A program made the translations under genes and the position numbers. Under the pieces are notes generated by a model. It was not told the origin of the DNA and ran no database searches. It saw only the letters and a program-made list of their open reading frames with translations. Shown here piece by piece: positions 34,122 through 45,341 of a stretch of 64,000 bases of DNA. Position 1 is the first letter of the stretch, and the number at the start of each line of letters is the position of its first letter. The stretch lies in assembly GCA_014843695.1 (NCBI GenBank), contig CM026394.1, forward strand, positions 34,052,164 through 34,116,163, read 5' to 3'. The stretch is from Archivesica marissinica. Lineage: Eukaryota > Mollusca > Bivalvia > Venerida > Vesicomyidae.

Positions 34122-34905
34122 AAGTAAGTAAGTAAGTAAGTAAAGACTTTATTTAACGAGGGTAACACATTTAACAAGAGTTAATCTTCCATGTGGCCCT
34201 CCACATGAATATACAAAATATTTACAAGGACAAACAGCCAGACCTGCCAGAACTATTCATGAATAAATGTAGATATAGGTACACCAAAATATTGTGTCTA
34301 AATTATGTGTGTGAATGACAACATTAAGCTTAATTAAAGCTTAACAATTATTCATAAATCCAGAGGTTTGGCAGGCCTGTCACAAACAAGTTACATGTAC
34401 ATGTATCAACAATCAACATGTATACATACAGTCATATATAAATATATACACAGGTAGACCAAAATCATATATTGACTCACAGATCATGTATTCATGTTTA
34501 ACCATTTTAAACATTTACTGTGGAATGCTTCGACTGAGTCAGCATTTTTTATGTTCGAAGGTAAAACATTCCAGATAAGTGATCCTGAATATTTCATCGT
34601 ATTTTTGAATAGCTCTTTGTGGGGTCTTGGAACAACATATGAGCAGTCTGATAACGATCTTAGTGCAGGCATTGTGCTATCTCTAATTCTTAACTGAAAT
34701 AAGTCATTAATATATGAAGGTGTCAACCTGTTATTTACCTTGAACATAAATTTAGCTTTTCGGAAAAATACTCTATCAAAAATTGGCATAATTTTCAAGT
34801 CATTCATGCTGCGACGGACATCTTCACCATTATAATCTAATATAATTTTACAGGCTCGTTTCTGCAGTCTAAAAATTTTATTTTTATTTTTCAAGGAGTT
34901 GGCAC
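34122..34905 (-). mobile_element. 5'-truncated LINE (C-terminal reverse-transcriptase region and 3' UTR)
   Basis: On the minus strand an open frame 34894-34484 encodes 136 residues with RLQKRACKIIL, then PIFDRVFFRKAKFMFKVNN, TPSYINDLF and SGSLIWNVLPSNIKNA. This is the arrangement of the C-terminal end of non-LTR retrotransposon ORF2 proteins (the segment after the RT fingers/palm). The 3' UTR follows and ends in a (CTTA)n tail at 34122-34141. The RT catalytic motif is not included, so the copy is dead on arrival. The clade is not assigned. Confidence 0.75.
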
Positions 34906-35061
34906 ATTACTACAAGTATGCACTATATACATGCATATAATTACAACGGTCAACGTTTAATGAATGCATTAAATGTTGTTTGCTAACTTCCTACAAAACA
35001 AAGCTTTTTAAGGCACAAACGACTGACTGTTTTCTTTATTCATAAAAAAAGAAACACGTCT

Positions 35062-35172
<111 letters not shown>

Positions 35173-35532
35173 AGATCCTGAATCACTCCACGTGAGTACA
35201 AATACCAAATAAAAGATCGATAGATTTAACCTCATAATCTTATTTTATTTCATTGATAAATTACTATATTTCATCAAAAAACAAAATAATTACAATACAA
35301 ATGTAAACATGTTTTCTGCTAAACAATATCACAATCCATTTAATGTGTCTGTAAACTAATCACATTTAAGTCAATGCACGTGAAATACTACATCCGGTTT
35401 CTGAAAGCTAGGAGTTCTAGCTAAAAATACGAATCATAGTTCCAGTTTTTATTGTCTTTCTCACTGGACAAGAACTATGAACTAGAGAAAACGTGGAACA
35501 GGAAACGTGTTCAAAACCTATGCAAATATATA

Positions 35533-35657
35533 TACAGCCAAACCTGTGTTAGTGGTCACCTCCATTAAGCAGCCAACCTGTATTAAGCAGCCAGTTTCCA
35601 GAATCCCTCACTTTCTGTGATTCCATTGGCTGGCTGCTTAAGACAGGTTTGACTATT
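35533..35657. mobile_element. MITE with CAGTCAAACCTG-type ends
   Basis: ACAGCCAAACCTGTG ... ACAGGTTTGACT with TTAAGCAGCCA hairpins. A shorter version than the copy at 41606. Confidence 0.68.
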
Positions 35658-35757
35658 ACGTAAATTGAGCACGAAATTAACATCATATAAGAAACTACAA
35701 CCATAATAAATTATACTCTAAAATGTATCCACGACGTTCCATGTACTTTGTTTATGT

Positions 35758-36053
<296 letters not shown>

Positions 36054-36107
36054 AGAGAGGGAGAGAATGAAAATGCGAGCATAAAGACAATCAATATATT
36101 GCATTGA

Positions 36108-36493
<386 letters not shown>

Positions 36494-36664
36494 AGCAGGA
36501 TTCAGGATATTATCATCCAGCCATTTCTACACACGACATATACATTTATGATTGTAAGTTTAAATTTAATCCCGACAAAATAGAAGTTATTGCTCAACTA
36601 CTTGCATGATCGCTGCGCCGTCCACAACCATATCATTATACTGACATCATAAACAACACACATA

Positions 36665-36940
36665 CGGATCTGTCGTCCAGTGGTAACACGCGGGACTGGT
36701 AATCCAGATATCGCAGGTTCGATCCCCCGTCTGACCCTAATAAAATTAACAGTCTTTCAGATGGGACTTTAAGCCGAGGTCTCGTGTCGGTGCTTTACAA
36801 TGTGCACGTAAAAGAACCAGAGGAGACTCTGAAATGGGTCTCTGTCTGTATCATTGCACTATCCTCAAAAAAGATATAATGACTAATCTAATCAGGAGGC
36901 ATTGCTCATATGGGCAACCGGTAGCGACGATAAATAACTT
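36665..36940 (+). mobile_element. SINE family A (full length)
   Basis: GTCGTCCAGTGGTAACACGC, CGCAGGTTCGATCCCC (good B box), and the family body ending CCGGTAGCGACGATAAAT. Confidence 0.87.
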
Positions 36941-37119
36941 AGACGCACATGCACGTGCACGCACACGCGCACACTGTGCACTTTTATATTGAGCCTTACG
37001 GTTTATTTACAAATTTTATGAAAAAGTATAGATTTTACCATCATGAGTGAAGAAAATAATCCTTCACACATTGCACTAATATACCAAATAGTTCGCATAT
37101 TTTGATACCAAATTTCGAG

Positions 37120-37215
37120 GTGATGGAATCCATCAGGAATGAGGTCTCGAGAGTGATTACTATCAGTTGTATGACCTTGTTTCGTGATCGAGCTAAAATA
37201 AATGTGTATAAACTA
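37120..37215 (+). mobile_element. SINE family C, 3' fragment
   Basis: GATGGAATCCATCAGGAATG, AGGTCTCGAGAGTGATTA and TTTCGTGATCGAGCTAAAAT. The tRNA-like head is missing. Confidence 0.68.
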
Positions 37216-37795
37216 GATCAAAGAATAGCCGGTGCACAAAGATGCACGCACGAACATGATTAAGACATTGTTTACAAATGATAGTACACCTGCGAGTTTT
37301 ATAGTATATTAAATACACTTAAGTACGCATAACATTTTGAACGTAGGGCGCAATAGATACAATCTGATACCTTTGTACAGCATGTGACCAACACAGCAAG
37401 TAATCTCTATTGTGTATTTAACATACGGACTTCAATTTTGCAAGTTTTGCTGGACACCTAGCTAATTATTAACGAAGATCAGCTAGTAAATAAACATGTA
37501 CTATGCATGTCATGGATATACGTGCAGGCGCTCGATATGTTTCGGCTAGCGGATTATTGTGATTAATTTGCACGTGAAAAACATGAAAGAGGTAATTATT
37601 TGCTAAAAATTATTAGAAATAAAATTATATATATATGTATATTAGTCATTATCAGTGGTTGTAATTGTATAGCTGGTGTACAAGTGTAATCATTATACTG
37701 TATGTTATATGGTCGGTTGAAAAGCTCACTCAGAGCTTGTGTTGTACTGTTTATATCTTGCCTACTCAATATAAAATTTATCTTATCTTATCTTA
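37216..37795. other. No gene seen
   Basis: AT-rich single-copy-looking sequence ending in TTATCTTATCTTATCTTA, which precedes the next array. Confidence 0.4.
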
Positions 37796-37799
37796 TGGA

Positions 37800-38496
37800 T
37801 TTTGTAGGATTAATCATTAATGGATTAGTTATTATTAGATTGGTTATTATTAGATTGGTTATTATTATTATATTGGTTATTATTATTAGATTGGTTATTC
37901 TTAGATTGGTTATTATTATTAGATTGGTTATTATTAGATTGGTTATTATTATTAGATTGGTTATTATTAGATTGGTTATTATTAGATTGGTTATTATTAG
38001 ATTGGTTATTATTATTATATTGGTTATTATTATTAGATTGGTTATTATTAGATTGGTTATTATTATTAGATTGGTTATTATTAGATTGGTTATTATTATT
38101 AGATTGGTTATTATTAGATTGGTTATTATTAGATTGGTTATTATTAGATTGGTTATTATTAGATTGGTTATTATTAGATTGGTTATTATTATTAGATTGG
38201 TTATTATTAGATTGGTTATTATTATTAGATTGGTTATTATTAGATTGGTTATTATTAGATTGGTTATTATTATTAGATTGGTTATTATTAGATTGGTTAT
38301 TATTAGATTGGTTATTATTATTAGATTGGTTATTATTAGATTGGTTATTATTATTAGATTGGTTATTATTATTAGATTGGTTATTATTAGATTGGTTATT
38401 ATTAGATTGGTTATTAATATATTGGTTATTATTATATTGGTTATTATTATTAGATTGGTTATTATTAGATTGGTTATTATTAGATTGGTTAAGCCA
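37800..38496. repeat. AT-rich 15-bp repeat array (GGTTATTATTAGATT)
   Basis: Units of 15 bp alternate with 18-bp units carrying one more TTA. Period multiples of three keep frames open on both strands (37702-38694 +, 37788-38549 -), giving IIRLV or NNNQS polymers. Confidence 0.96.
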
Positions 38497-39078
38497 GGTA
38501 AAAATATATATTTGGTTCCGGTTACCCGTCCGACCCTTGGTTTTGTCACGCCCGACCCTAAACATTTTTTCGTTTTAAATTTTAATATATTATTAAATAA
38601 AGCTGATCAGTACCGGTATAATATACTATATATTATATATAAACTATTTTATTTATTAAACAGAAATGTTAGTACTGGGTATATACTTATTTAATAGGAA
38701 AATCCACATGATCCATGATTTTAAATTTAATAAAGTTTTGTTTAAGAAGATCTTGTGTTCCACTCCTGGTAATATACAACCCATACTTGTTGAGTTCTGT
38801 CTTGTGCAAATGAACAACACACTGAACACCTGGGTCCGTCCACACTAATGGAGTCTATCTGATTACTAATGTGTTCATTTAAATACCGTGCAAGCTATGT
38901 TAAAGCAAACATGAAGCAAAGTTTTAGCATGTTGCAGACCAATAGCCAAAGGAATGTTATAACGAAAAGTGAAACCAGACAGTTAATGCAAACGGTACAT
39001 TTGCATATGAACAGATACAAAATACATGTACAAATCCCACCCTGGCACAACCAAGAAAAAAAGGTATTGCCTGCCCTA
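38497..39078. other. No gene seen
   Basis: Unique-looking sequence; only short frames without splice support. Confidence 0.4.
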
Positions 39079-39640
39079 ATGTTTTTAGAGATGTAACCGG
39101 AAGCAAATAGTTTTTTTAGAGATGTAACCGGAAGCAAACAGTTTTTTTTAGAGATGTAACCGGAAGCAAACAGTTTTTTTTAGAGATGTAACCGGAAGCA
39201 AACAGTTTTTTTAGAGATGTAACTGGGAGCAAACTGTTTTAAAGATGTAACTGGAAGCAAGCAGTTTTTTAGAGATGTAACTGGAAACAAACAGTATTTT
39301 AGAGATGTAACCGGAAGCAAATAGTTTTTTTAGAGATGTAACCGGAAGCAAACAGTTTTTTTTAGAGATGTAACCGGAAGCAAACAGTTTTTTTTAGAGA
39401 TGTAACCGGAAGCAAACAGTTTTTTTAGAGATGTAACTGGGAGCAAACTGTTTTAAAGATGTAACTGGAAGCAAGCAGTTTTTTAGAGATGTAACTGGAA
39501 ACAAACAGTATTTTAGAGATGTAACCGGAAGCAAATAGTTTTTTTAGAGATGTAACCGGAAGCAAACAGTTTTTTTTAGAGATGTAACCGGAAGCAAACA
39601 GTTTTTTTAGAGATGTAACCGGAAGCAAACAGTTTTTTCC
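39079..39640. repeat. About 31-bp minisatellite with higher-order duplication
   Basis: The unit is AGAGATGTAACCGGAAGCAA with ACAG and a T run. The ordered variant series at about 39100-39320 (GGGAGC, TGGAAGC, TGGAAAC) recurs at about 39320-39540, which implies a block duplication of roughly 220 bp. Confidence 0.95.
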
Positions 39641-40112
39641 TTGGCCTTGTTATCTGTATATTATTCTACACAGTATTGATACAATGGCTCTTCATAAGCA
39701 GACTATGGTTGACTATTTTTATTCTATTTTGTATAACTTTTTCTGATTTATTTACAAGGCTTTCAAAACTTTATAAAAACAATTGCAAAGACTAAAGGGA
39801 AATACGCATACACCTGTCCAGAAGAGAATATATAAAACTCGTACATTCGAATCCATGTTCTGTAAATATATATGTATATGTTTATTACAATATTGGGAAC
39901 CAAAATATGTTTAATCTAAATATGTATTTTAAAATAAAAAGGGACGTAACTACACTTGTTTATAATTTTAATTAAGCAATAACACAAGAACAATAATTTA
40001 TTAAATTTTATTAAAATATTCATGCAATATTGATATTGTTAAACTAGACAAAACATGACAGTTTTGTAACCCAAGTTGGCATAGTTTAAGTTACGTAGTT
40101 CACCATTTATTT
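39641..40112. other. No gene seen
   Basis: AT-rich sequence without splice-bounded coding potential. Confidence 0.4.
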
Positions 40113-40114
40113 AA

Positions 40115-40332
40115 TTAGAACCCCCGTGGTGAAAAGGATACAGTGTCCGCCTAGCTATCGACAGTTTGTGAGTTCGAACCCCATCAGCACCACGGGGATG
40201 GTGTCCTTAGACAAGACTATTAAATCCGCATGTCCTCTTATCTCTCCTTCGTGGCAATGTAAAGCGCACGATTGCATCGTTTTCTATCATCAAACCACGT
40301 TTAGAAACCTACCTATAATAAAAAGATATTTG
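40115..40332 (+). mobile_element. tRNA-derived SINE, family F (single copy here)
   Basis: Head CCCGTGGTGAAAAGGATACA and GAGTTCGAACCCCATCAG (B box). The body has GGTGTCCTTAGACAAGAC and ATGTCCTCTTATCTCTCC, reminiscent of the family C body, and an AAAGATATTTG end. Confidence 0.6.
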
Positions 40333-40361
40333 TTTGCTTAAGTGAATGATCGAGTTATATG

Positions 40362-40552
40362 TATGTTATGTATGTTCCGTTAATGTCAAACCACTATCGG
40401 GGACCTAGACATGTTTTCCTGGGCAGGCTTAGCCGACCTAAGTGGTTAACCAGTACTAAGCAATGTGTGTGAGGTGCCTTGCTCAATGACACTACATACG
40501 TGGTCTGATCGAGTATCGAACCCGGGACCGCTCGATTCCAAATGTAGTGTTC
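40362..40552 (-). mobile_element. SINE family B
   Basis: TTCCGTTAATGTCAAACC, AGCAATGTGTGTGAGGTGCC and ATCGAACCCGGGACC, complement of 33404. The head is truncated by the following satellite. Confidence 0.82.
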
Positions 40553-40554
40553 TC

Positions 40555-40938
40555 TAAGACTATGTATACAACTATGTAAGACATGTATACAACTATGTAA
40601 GACATGTTACAACTATGTAAGACATGTATACAACTATGTAAGACATGTATACAACTATGTAAGACATGTATACAACTATGTAAGACTATGTATACAACTA
40701 TGTAAGACATGTATACAACTATGTAAGACATGTATACAACTATGTAAGACTATGTATACAACTATGTAAGACATGTATACAACTATGTAAGACTATGTAT
40801 ACAACTATGTAAGACATGTATACAACTATGTAAGACATGTATACAACTATGTAAGACTATGTATACAACTATGTAAGACATGTATACAACTATGTAAGAC
40901 TATGTATACAACTATGTAAGACATGTATACAACTATCT
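40555..40938. repeat. 18-bp minisatellite (TATGTAAGACATGTATACAA-type)
   Basis: Alternating TATGTAAGACATGTATACAA and GACTATGTATACAAC units, about 21 copies, growing out of the truncated SINE B head. Confidence 0.95.
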
Positions 40939-41286
40939 GTGTGCGTGTGGCTTATCATCGCGGCATACACGTGTATAATATTGCACACATGTATACATGC
41001 AGCGATACCTACGCGTAAATACAGCTGTACTTATTACCTGTGGATAACTATATCTATATAGTGTTACCATAGCAACGGAGCATGTAAACACGAGCTTTGG
41101 CTAGGTATGCTACCAATATTTACATCAATTTACATCCTTAGCACTATTAGATAGTAGGCACAATAACAGAGAGTACGATTTAGAAAAACATATATTACTG
41201 GGATATTTCTGGGAAATTCAGGAAAATACTGGAAGTTACGCTTTTTTACGGTACGTCTTTCTTATAACATCCTTTACATAAGCACG
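40939..41286. other. No gene seen
   Basis: Non-repetitive sequence without coding support. Confidence 0.4.
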
Positions 41287-41287
41287 G

Positions 41288-41560
41288 AGTTGTTATGGTC
41301 AGTGACTTCAATACACTTGCCCCTAACCGCTGTATGTTCGAATCCCACTGAAGATTTCTAATGTATGATGTGATGAAGCTATACAGCTGGCTTGCGGAAG
41401 GTCGGTGGTTCTACCAGGGTGTCCGACGTGCCTGCAATACTGTTCGGATGAGGGGAATTGGTGTCTTCCTCCACAAACAACAGACGTAAAGTCGTCATAC
41501 AACCTAAAATGTTGGTGCCACTTTAATCCCCAAAAACAAACAAACAAACAAACAAACAAT
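41288..41560 (+). mobile_element. SINE family D
   Basis: TATGTTCGAATCCCACTGAA (B box), GGAAGGTCGGTGGTTCTACC and TTGGTGTCTTCCTCCAC, with an (ACAA)n tail. Confidence 0.78.
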
Positions 41561-41605
41561 ACAAAAGCATGGAAACATGTGAATGCAAATTTTCATAGTA
41601 AATTA

Positions 41606-41786
41606 CAGTCAAACCTGTCTTAAGCAGCCAGCCAAGGGAATCACCAGAAAGTGGCTGCTTAGCACAGGTGGCTGCTTAATAGAGGTCAAATATACAATAA
41701 AACAACATATTGGGAATCTCGAAACTGGCTGCTTAATACAGGTTGGCTGCTTAATGGAGGTGGCCACTAACACTGGTTTAACTGTA
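41606..41786. mobile_element. MITE with CAGTCAAACCTG ends (best copy)
   Basis: CAGTCAAACCTGTCTTAAGC on the left is matched by ACTGGTTTAACTG on the right. Internal hairpins are GGCTGCTTAATACAGG and TGGCTGCTTAGCACAGG. Confidence 0.75.
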
Positions 41787-41892
41787 ATACAAAATCTCAC
41801 ATTTCAGACGATGGATTCACCTGCTGAAGGAATGTGATGCTGTTGTTGTTTATCTATTCAAGGTTTTTATGTACTATAAATAGTACTGTATC

Positions 41893-43450
41893 CAGGGGCG
41901 TACCCAGGATTTTCTGAGGGGGGTGCCGAGATTGGCTGGCCGAGCTAAAACAGCGTGGGTGTACACATTACTAGAAATGACCAGTTAAACTTTATTTTGA
42001 TATACATGTATTGTAATTTTTGTTTAAAATCTATTACACATAAAATACTCTAATTTTACTTAAGTTAACTATCACAAGAGATATCAAGTCTGTCTTGCAC
42101 TATAATATTATGTCTAGTATAGAGACTCTAGACACTATTCCGGAATTTCCGGTTTAGCACAACTTTGCATACAGTTCACACAGGTCCACAAGGTTGTATT
42201 TAGTCTCTTAGCACTCAGTCAGGATGTTCTTCAGCTCTAGTTTCCTGGGGTGTCTCCTAGCAAACTCAGAGATGACCTTCTCTGGGTCAACCTCAATGTC
42301 TCTGTGCACAGACATCAGCATTAACCCAGTGAGTATGTCATTTTCCATGGTTGTCAGGCGGTTCTTCACCAACTTGAGCGTGCTGTTTGATCGTTCTGAT
42401 GAGCAGGTGGTCACAGGCAGGGTGCAGAGAATAGTGATCAGTGTTCTCACATTTGGGAACAGGTGTTTGCTGGCATATACAAGGGCTGCAGAGGGCGTCT
42501 TGGGGAAGTTGTCAGGCCCAGCAACATCCAGTTCAGCCTTCCACTTGACTCGCCAGCAGTGTACTTCACTCTTCACACTGCCTGGTGATGGTAGATCATC
42601 CTTGTACAAGTTGATCAGTGATGTCAGCTTCTCTTGGGCTTCATCTGGAGCGAGGGAGACAAGAGCAGCTGGCATAAGACACAGTCCCTGGATAGCCTGG
42701 ACTTGATGGGGTGGCAAACCTGGAGTTGAGCTGACTGAGAACATGGTCAAGCAGGGGAATGGTGAGGATGCGCTTGTAGTATTCACTTGCTGTTTGGGCT
42801 GGAGTGTTAGCACGGTTGCGCTGCTTGCTGCATCGCCTAGGTATAGAAGGCTCTGTTCCAACCTCTCTGCACATCTTCTCCACATCACTAAACCAGTCTA
42901 TGTGGTGATCATCAACATTGTCCCTTACACTCTGCAAGCCATCTCTCAAAATGTTTATATCATCAACTGCCTCCATGATATCTCTGGACTCTGCTTGCAG
43001 ACTGCGGGTAATACTTGTAGTGTAGCTGAGGATATGCTGGGTAATCACCAAAGTATGAAAACACCTTCCAGCGGCGAGAAAAGTTCTAAAGGAAAGGTGT
43101 GAATGATGCACAATAGGCATAAACACACCTTTCACACATGTGAAAAAGTTCTGAAGCACACATGTAAAGATGAGAAACAAGGCCAATAGGGGCTGTGTTT
43201 GATTATTATACACCTCTGAAAGGTGACAAATTTTCAGAGTCATTTACAATAGGGTTTAGCATGATTGTTACACCTCTCAAAGGATGAGAAAACTTCAAAG
43301 GTTATTACAATGGGACCTATATAGCATTATTCAAAACTTTTTATGATAAATTTAGTCCAAGGTTGTTGAAGTTCAATCTTTACCGGTGAACGTTTGGTTT
43401 GGGGGGGCCAAGGCCCCCTTCGGGCCCCCCCCCCCCTGGGTACGCCCCTG
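41893..43450 (-). mobile_element. Deleted hAT transposon with both ends
   Basis: It begins CAGGGGCGTACCCAGG and ends CCTGGGTACGCCCCTG. CTGTATC abuts both ends (41886-41892 and 43451-43457): seven matching bases where hAT elements normally make eight. At 1.56 kb it retains only the C-terminal part of the transposase, on the minus strand. A C/G-run segment precedes the right end. Confidence 0.88.
42208..43110 (-). pseudogene. hAT transposase remnant (C-terminal, dimerisation region), frameshifted
   Basis: Two overlapping minus-strand frames make up one protein end. Frame one (upper part, about 43060-42735) has ITRSLQAESRDIMEAVDDI, RNRANTPAQTASEYYKRIL and IPLLDHVLSQLNSRF. Frame two (about 42735 to stop at 42208) has PHQVQAIQGLCLMPAALVSL, then the hAT dimerisation signature PVTTCSSERSNSTLKLVKNR and LMLMSVHRD. 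A frame change lies near 42735. The BED finger and the first catalytic part are missing, so it cannot act alone. The pattern is typical of hAT proteins related to P52rIPK/ZMYM-type invertebrate families (inference). Confidence 0.88.
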
Positions 43451-43454
43451 CTGT

Positions 43455-43770
43455 ATCAATGATTTTAAAGCGGAACACATCGCAAAATAGCAAATCCATG
43501 CATTTATTCACGTATAAATAGCATTGCTACTACCCATTCTTCCGAAATAAGTAAACGATGTTATGTGATCTACAAACTCACAAAAGTGACAGTCGGTAAT
43601 TCCGAAACGGTTAACACGACGCGGAAGTTTATAATTTATACATGTAATTGTATGTTTTCGTACATGGCACTAGTGTGCCTGTTTGTTCGACACAAATTCC
43701 TTCCATCTAAAACTCAAATATACTAACTCTCAATAGTGGTTTAATGTAAATCTACTCAAATAATAGCATC
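43455..43770. other. Possible MITE end, no gene seen
   Basis: TTTTAAAGCGGAACACATCG at 43461 resembles the TTTTAAAGCGACAT terminal repeat of 23065-23909. No second end was identified. Confidence 0.35.
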
Positions 43771-43777
43771 GTAATAA

Positions 43778-43978
43778 TACACGTCATCGTCATAGTACAC
43801 GTCATCGTCATAGTACACGTCATCGTCATAGAACACGTCATCGTCATAATACACGTCATCGTCATAATACACGTCATCGTCATAATACACGTCATCGTTA
43901 TGGTACACGTCATCGTCATAATACACGTCATCGTCATAATACACGTCATCGTCATAATACACGTCATCGTCATAGTGC
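43778..43978. repeat. 18-bp minisatellite (ACACGTCATCGTCATAAT)
   Basis: Eleven copies with few changes. The period of 18 opens minus-strand frames encoding only the repeat. Confidence 0.96.
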
Positions 43979-44232
43979 ATACACACCATGGTCACAATAC
44001 ACTTACTCGTAATAATACACACCATGATCACAATTAACACACCGTCATCATAAATAATTCCTCATTGATAAATTACACGGTATCACCGCTATGGACGTTT
44101 TACCTTTTTCAGCCTAATTATATTATCAAAGCACTGTTACTGCAAATAATTTTAACGTCTATAAAAACGCACACTCACTGTCATCATTCTATATATCCAT
44201 CTTCCTTAGATTCCAAACTGACTTCGAGGAAG

Positions 44233-44457
44233 TCGTGATAGCGCAGTAGTAGCGCGTTCGTTTCAATGCCGAAAGGTTCGGAGTTCGAGCCCCGGTGGAA
44301 CCGTTACGATTGTGCCCTTAGGCAATTCCACATTTCCTCTTCTCTCTCCCTCATGGCAACGGATTCAAGCAGGAATGAGGTCTCGAGCGTGATTAATATT
44401 AGTTGCAAGAACTTGTTTCGCAATAGACCTAACATAAAATTGTATAAACTAAGCCAC
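44233..44457 (+). mobile_element. tRNA-derived SINE, family C (full length with head)
   Basis: Head GTGATAGCGCAGTAGTAGCG and GGAGTTCGAGCCCC (B box). The body has GATTGTGCCCTTAGGCAAT, TTCTCTCTCCCTCATGG, AATGAGGTCTCGAGCGTGAT and TTGTTTCGCAATAG, and the end is AATTGTATAAACTA. Partial copies occur at 25784, 26583, 28740, 33752, 37120, 47390 and 57525. Confidence 0.88.
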
Positions 44458-44722
44458 TCGCTATATAATTATATACGATGTACGATTCTTGGCATTGTTT
44501 ACACAAGAATTGTCAATATATGTTGAAGCAAATGGGTTGAGCTTGGCTTTGATAAAGGTACATGTATTTGCTATTGGCTTTCCTCGTTGGTAGGGAGTGC
44601 CTATCTCATATTAGAAGCCATCGTCATTTCATACTAGTTCTGTTGTACAATGAACATGCATCTCTCGTGTCTTAATATATCTATAATAGATTAGTGGAAA
44701 CGAATAATACAGACGGATATGT

Positions 44723-44940
44723 AGACCTTAATAAAATTAACAGTCTTTCAGATGGGACGTTAAACCGAGGTCTCGTGTCGGTGCTTTATACCGTGCACGT
44801 AAAAGAACCAAAGGAGACTCTGGAATGGGTCTCTGTCTGTATCATGCACTATCCTCCAAAATCTAAAATAACTAACTCTTCAGGAGGCGTCGCTCATATG
44901 GGCAACCGGTAGCGACGATAAATAAACGTAAAACACAAAG
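44723..44940 (+). mobile_element. SINE family A, head missing
   Basis: Starts at CCTTAATAAAATTAACAGTC and continues through the full body to GGTAGCGACGATAAATAAAC. It lies 235 bp upstream of the KLHL coding exon. Confidence 0.83.
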
Positions 44941-45174
44941 GAAACGAATAATGTATTTGTGTGAATTCACAACATGTATACATATTAATAGCAGTTTCAT
45001 AGCAGTTTTATGGGGAGGGCCAATCACTAATGTCAGAACTTGTGGCCCAACCCATTTGCTAATAATGTATCGGTTATACGATTGTTATTGTTATATACAT
45101 GTATATAGAGATATAGAATATTATCAAATCAAAAATCAAACAATTTCAGAAAAAAACATCTATTTTATTTTCAG

Positions 45175-45341
45175 ATTAATGCCGTTTCCATGGTGACCAT
45201 GGGCGAATTTCATCGTGATTTGCTGGACAATTTGTTTAAAATGCACATGTCAGGTGTATTAACTGATGTCACACTGCAAATCAATGACGTCAGCATCGAC
45301 TGCCATAGAAACGTGCTTGCTGCTGCCAGTCCTTACTTCCG
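45175..45341 (+). CDS. KLHL exon with start codon and first part of BTB
   Basis: Acceptor TATTTTATTTTCAG ends at 45174 and donor CG|GTAATG is at 45342. It carries 15 bp of 5' UTR before ATG 45190. It is left in phase 2. Confidence 0.88.

Noticed and set aside
37702..38694. 330-codon open frame (and two minus-strand partners)
   Set aside because: It is almost entirely IIRLV-type translation of a 15/18-bp AT-rich satellite; the period divides by three, so stops are absent by construction.
41803..41838. Possible exon after CACATTTCAG with a short frame
   Set aside because: Only nine codons to a stop, adjacent to a MITE end, no partner exon.
42224..42706. 160-codon plus-strand frame
   Set aside because: Antisense shadow of the hAT transposase remnant.
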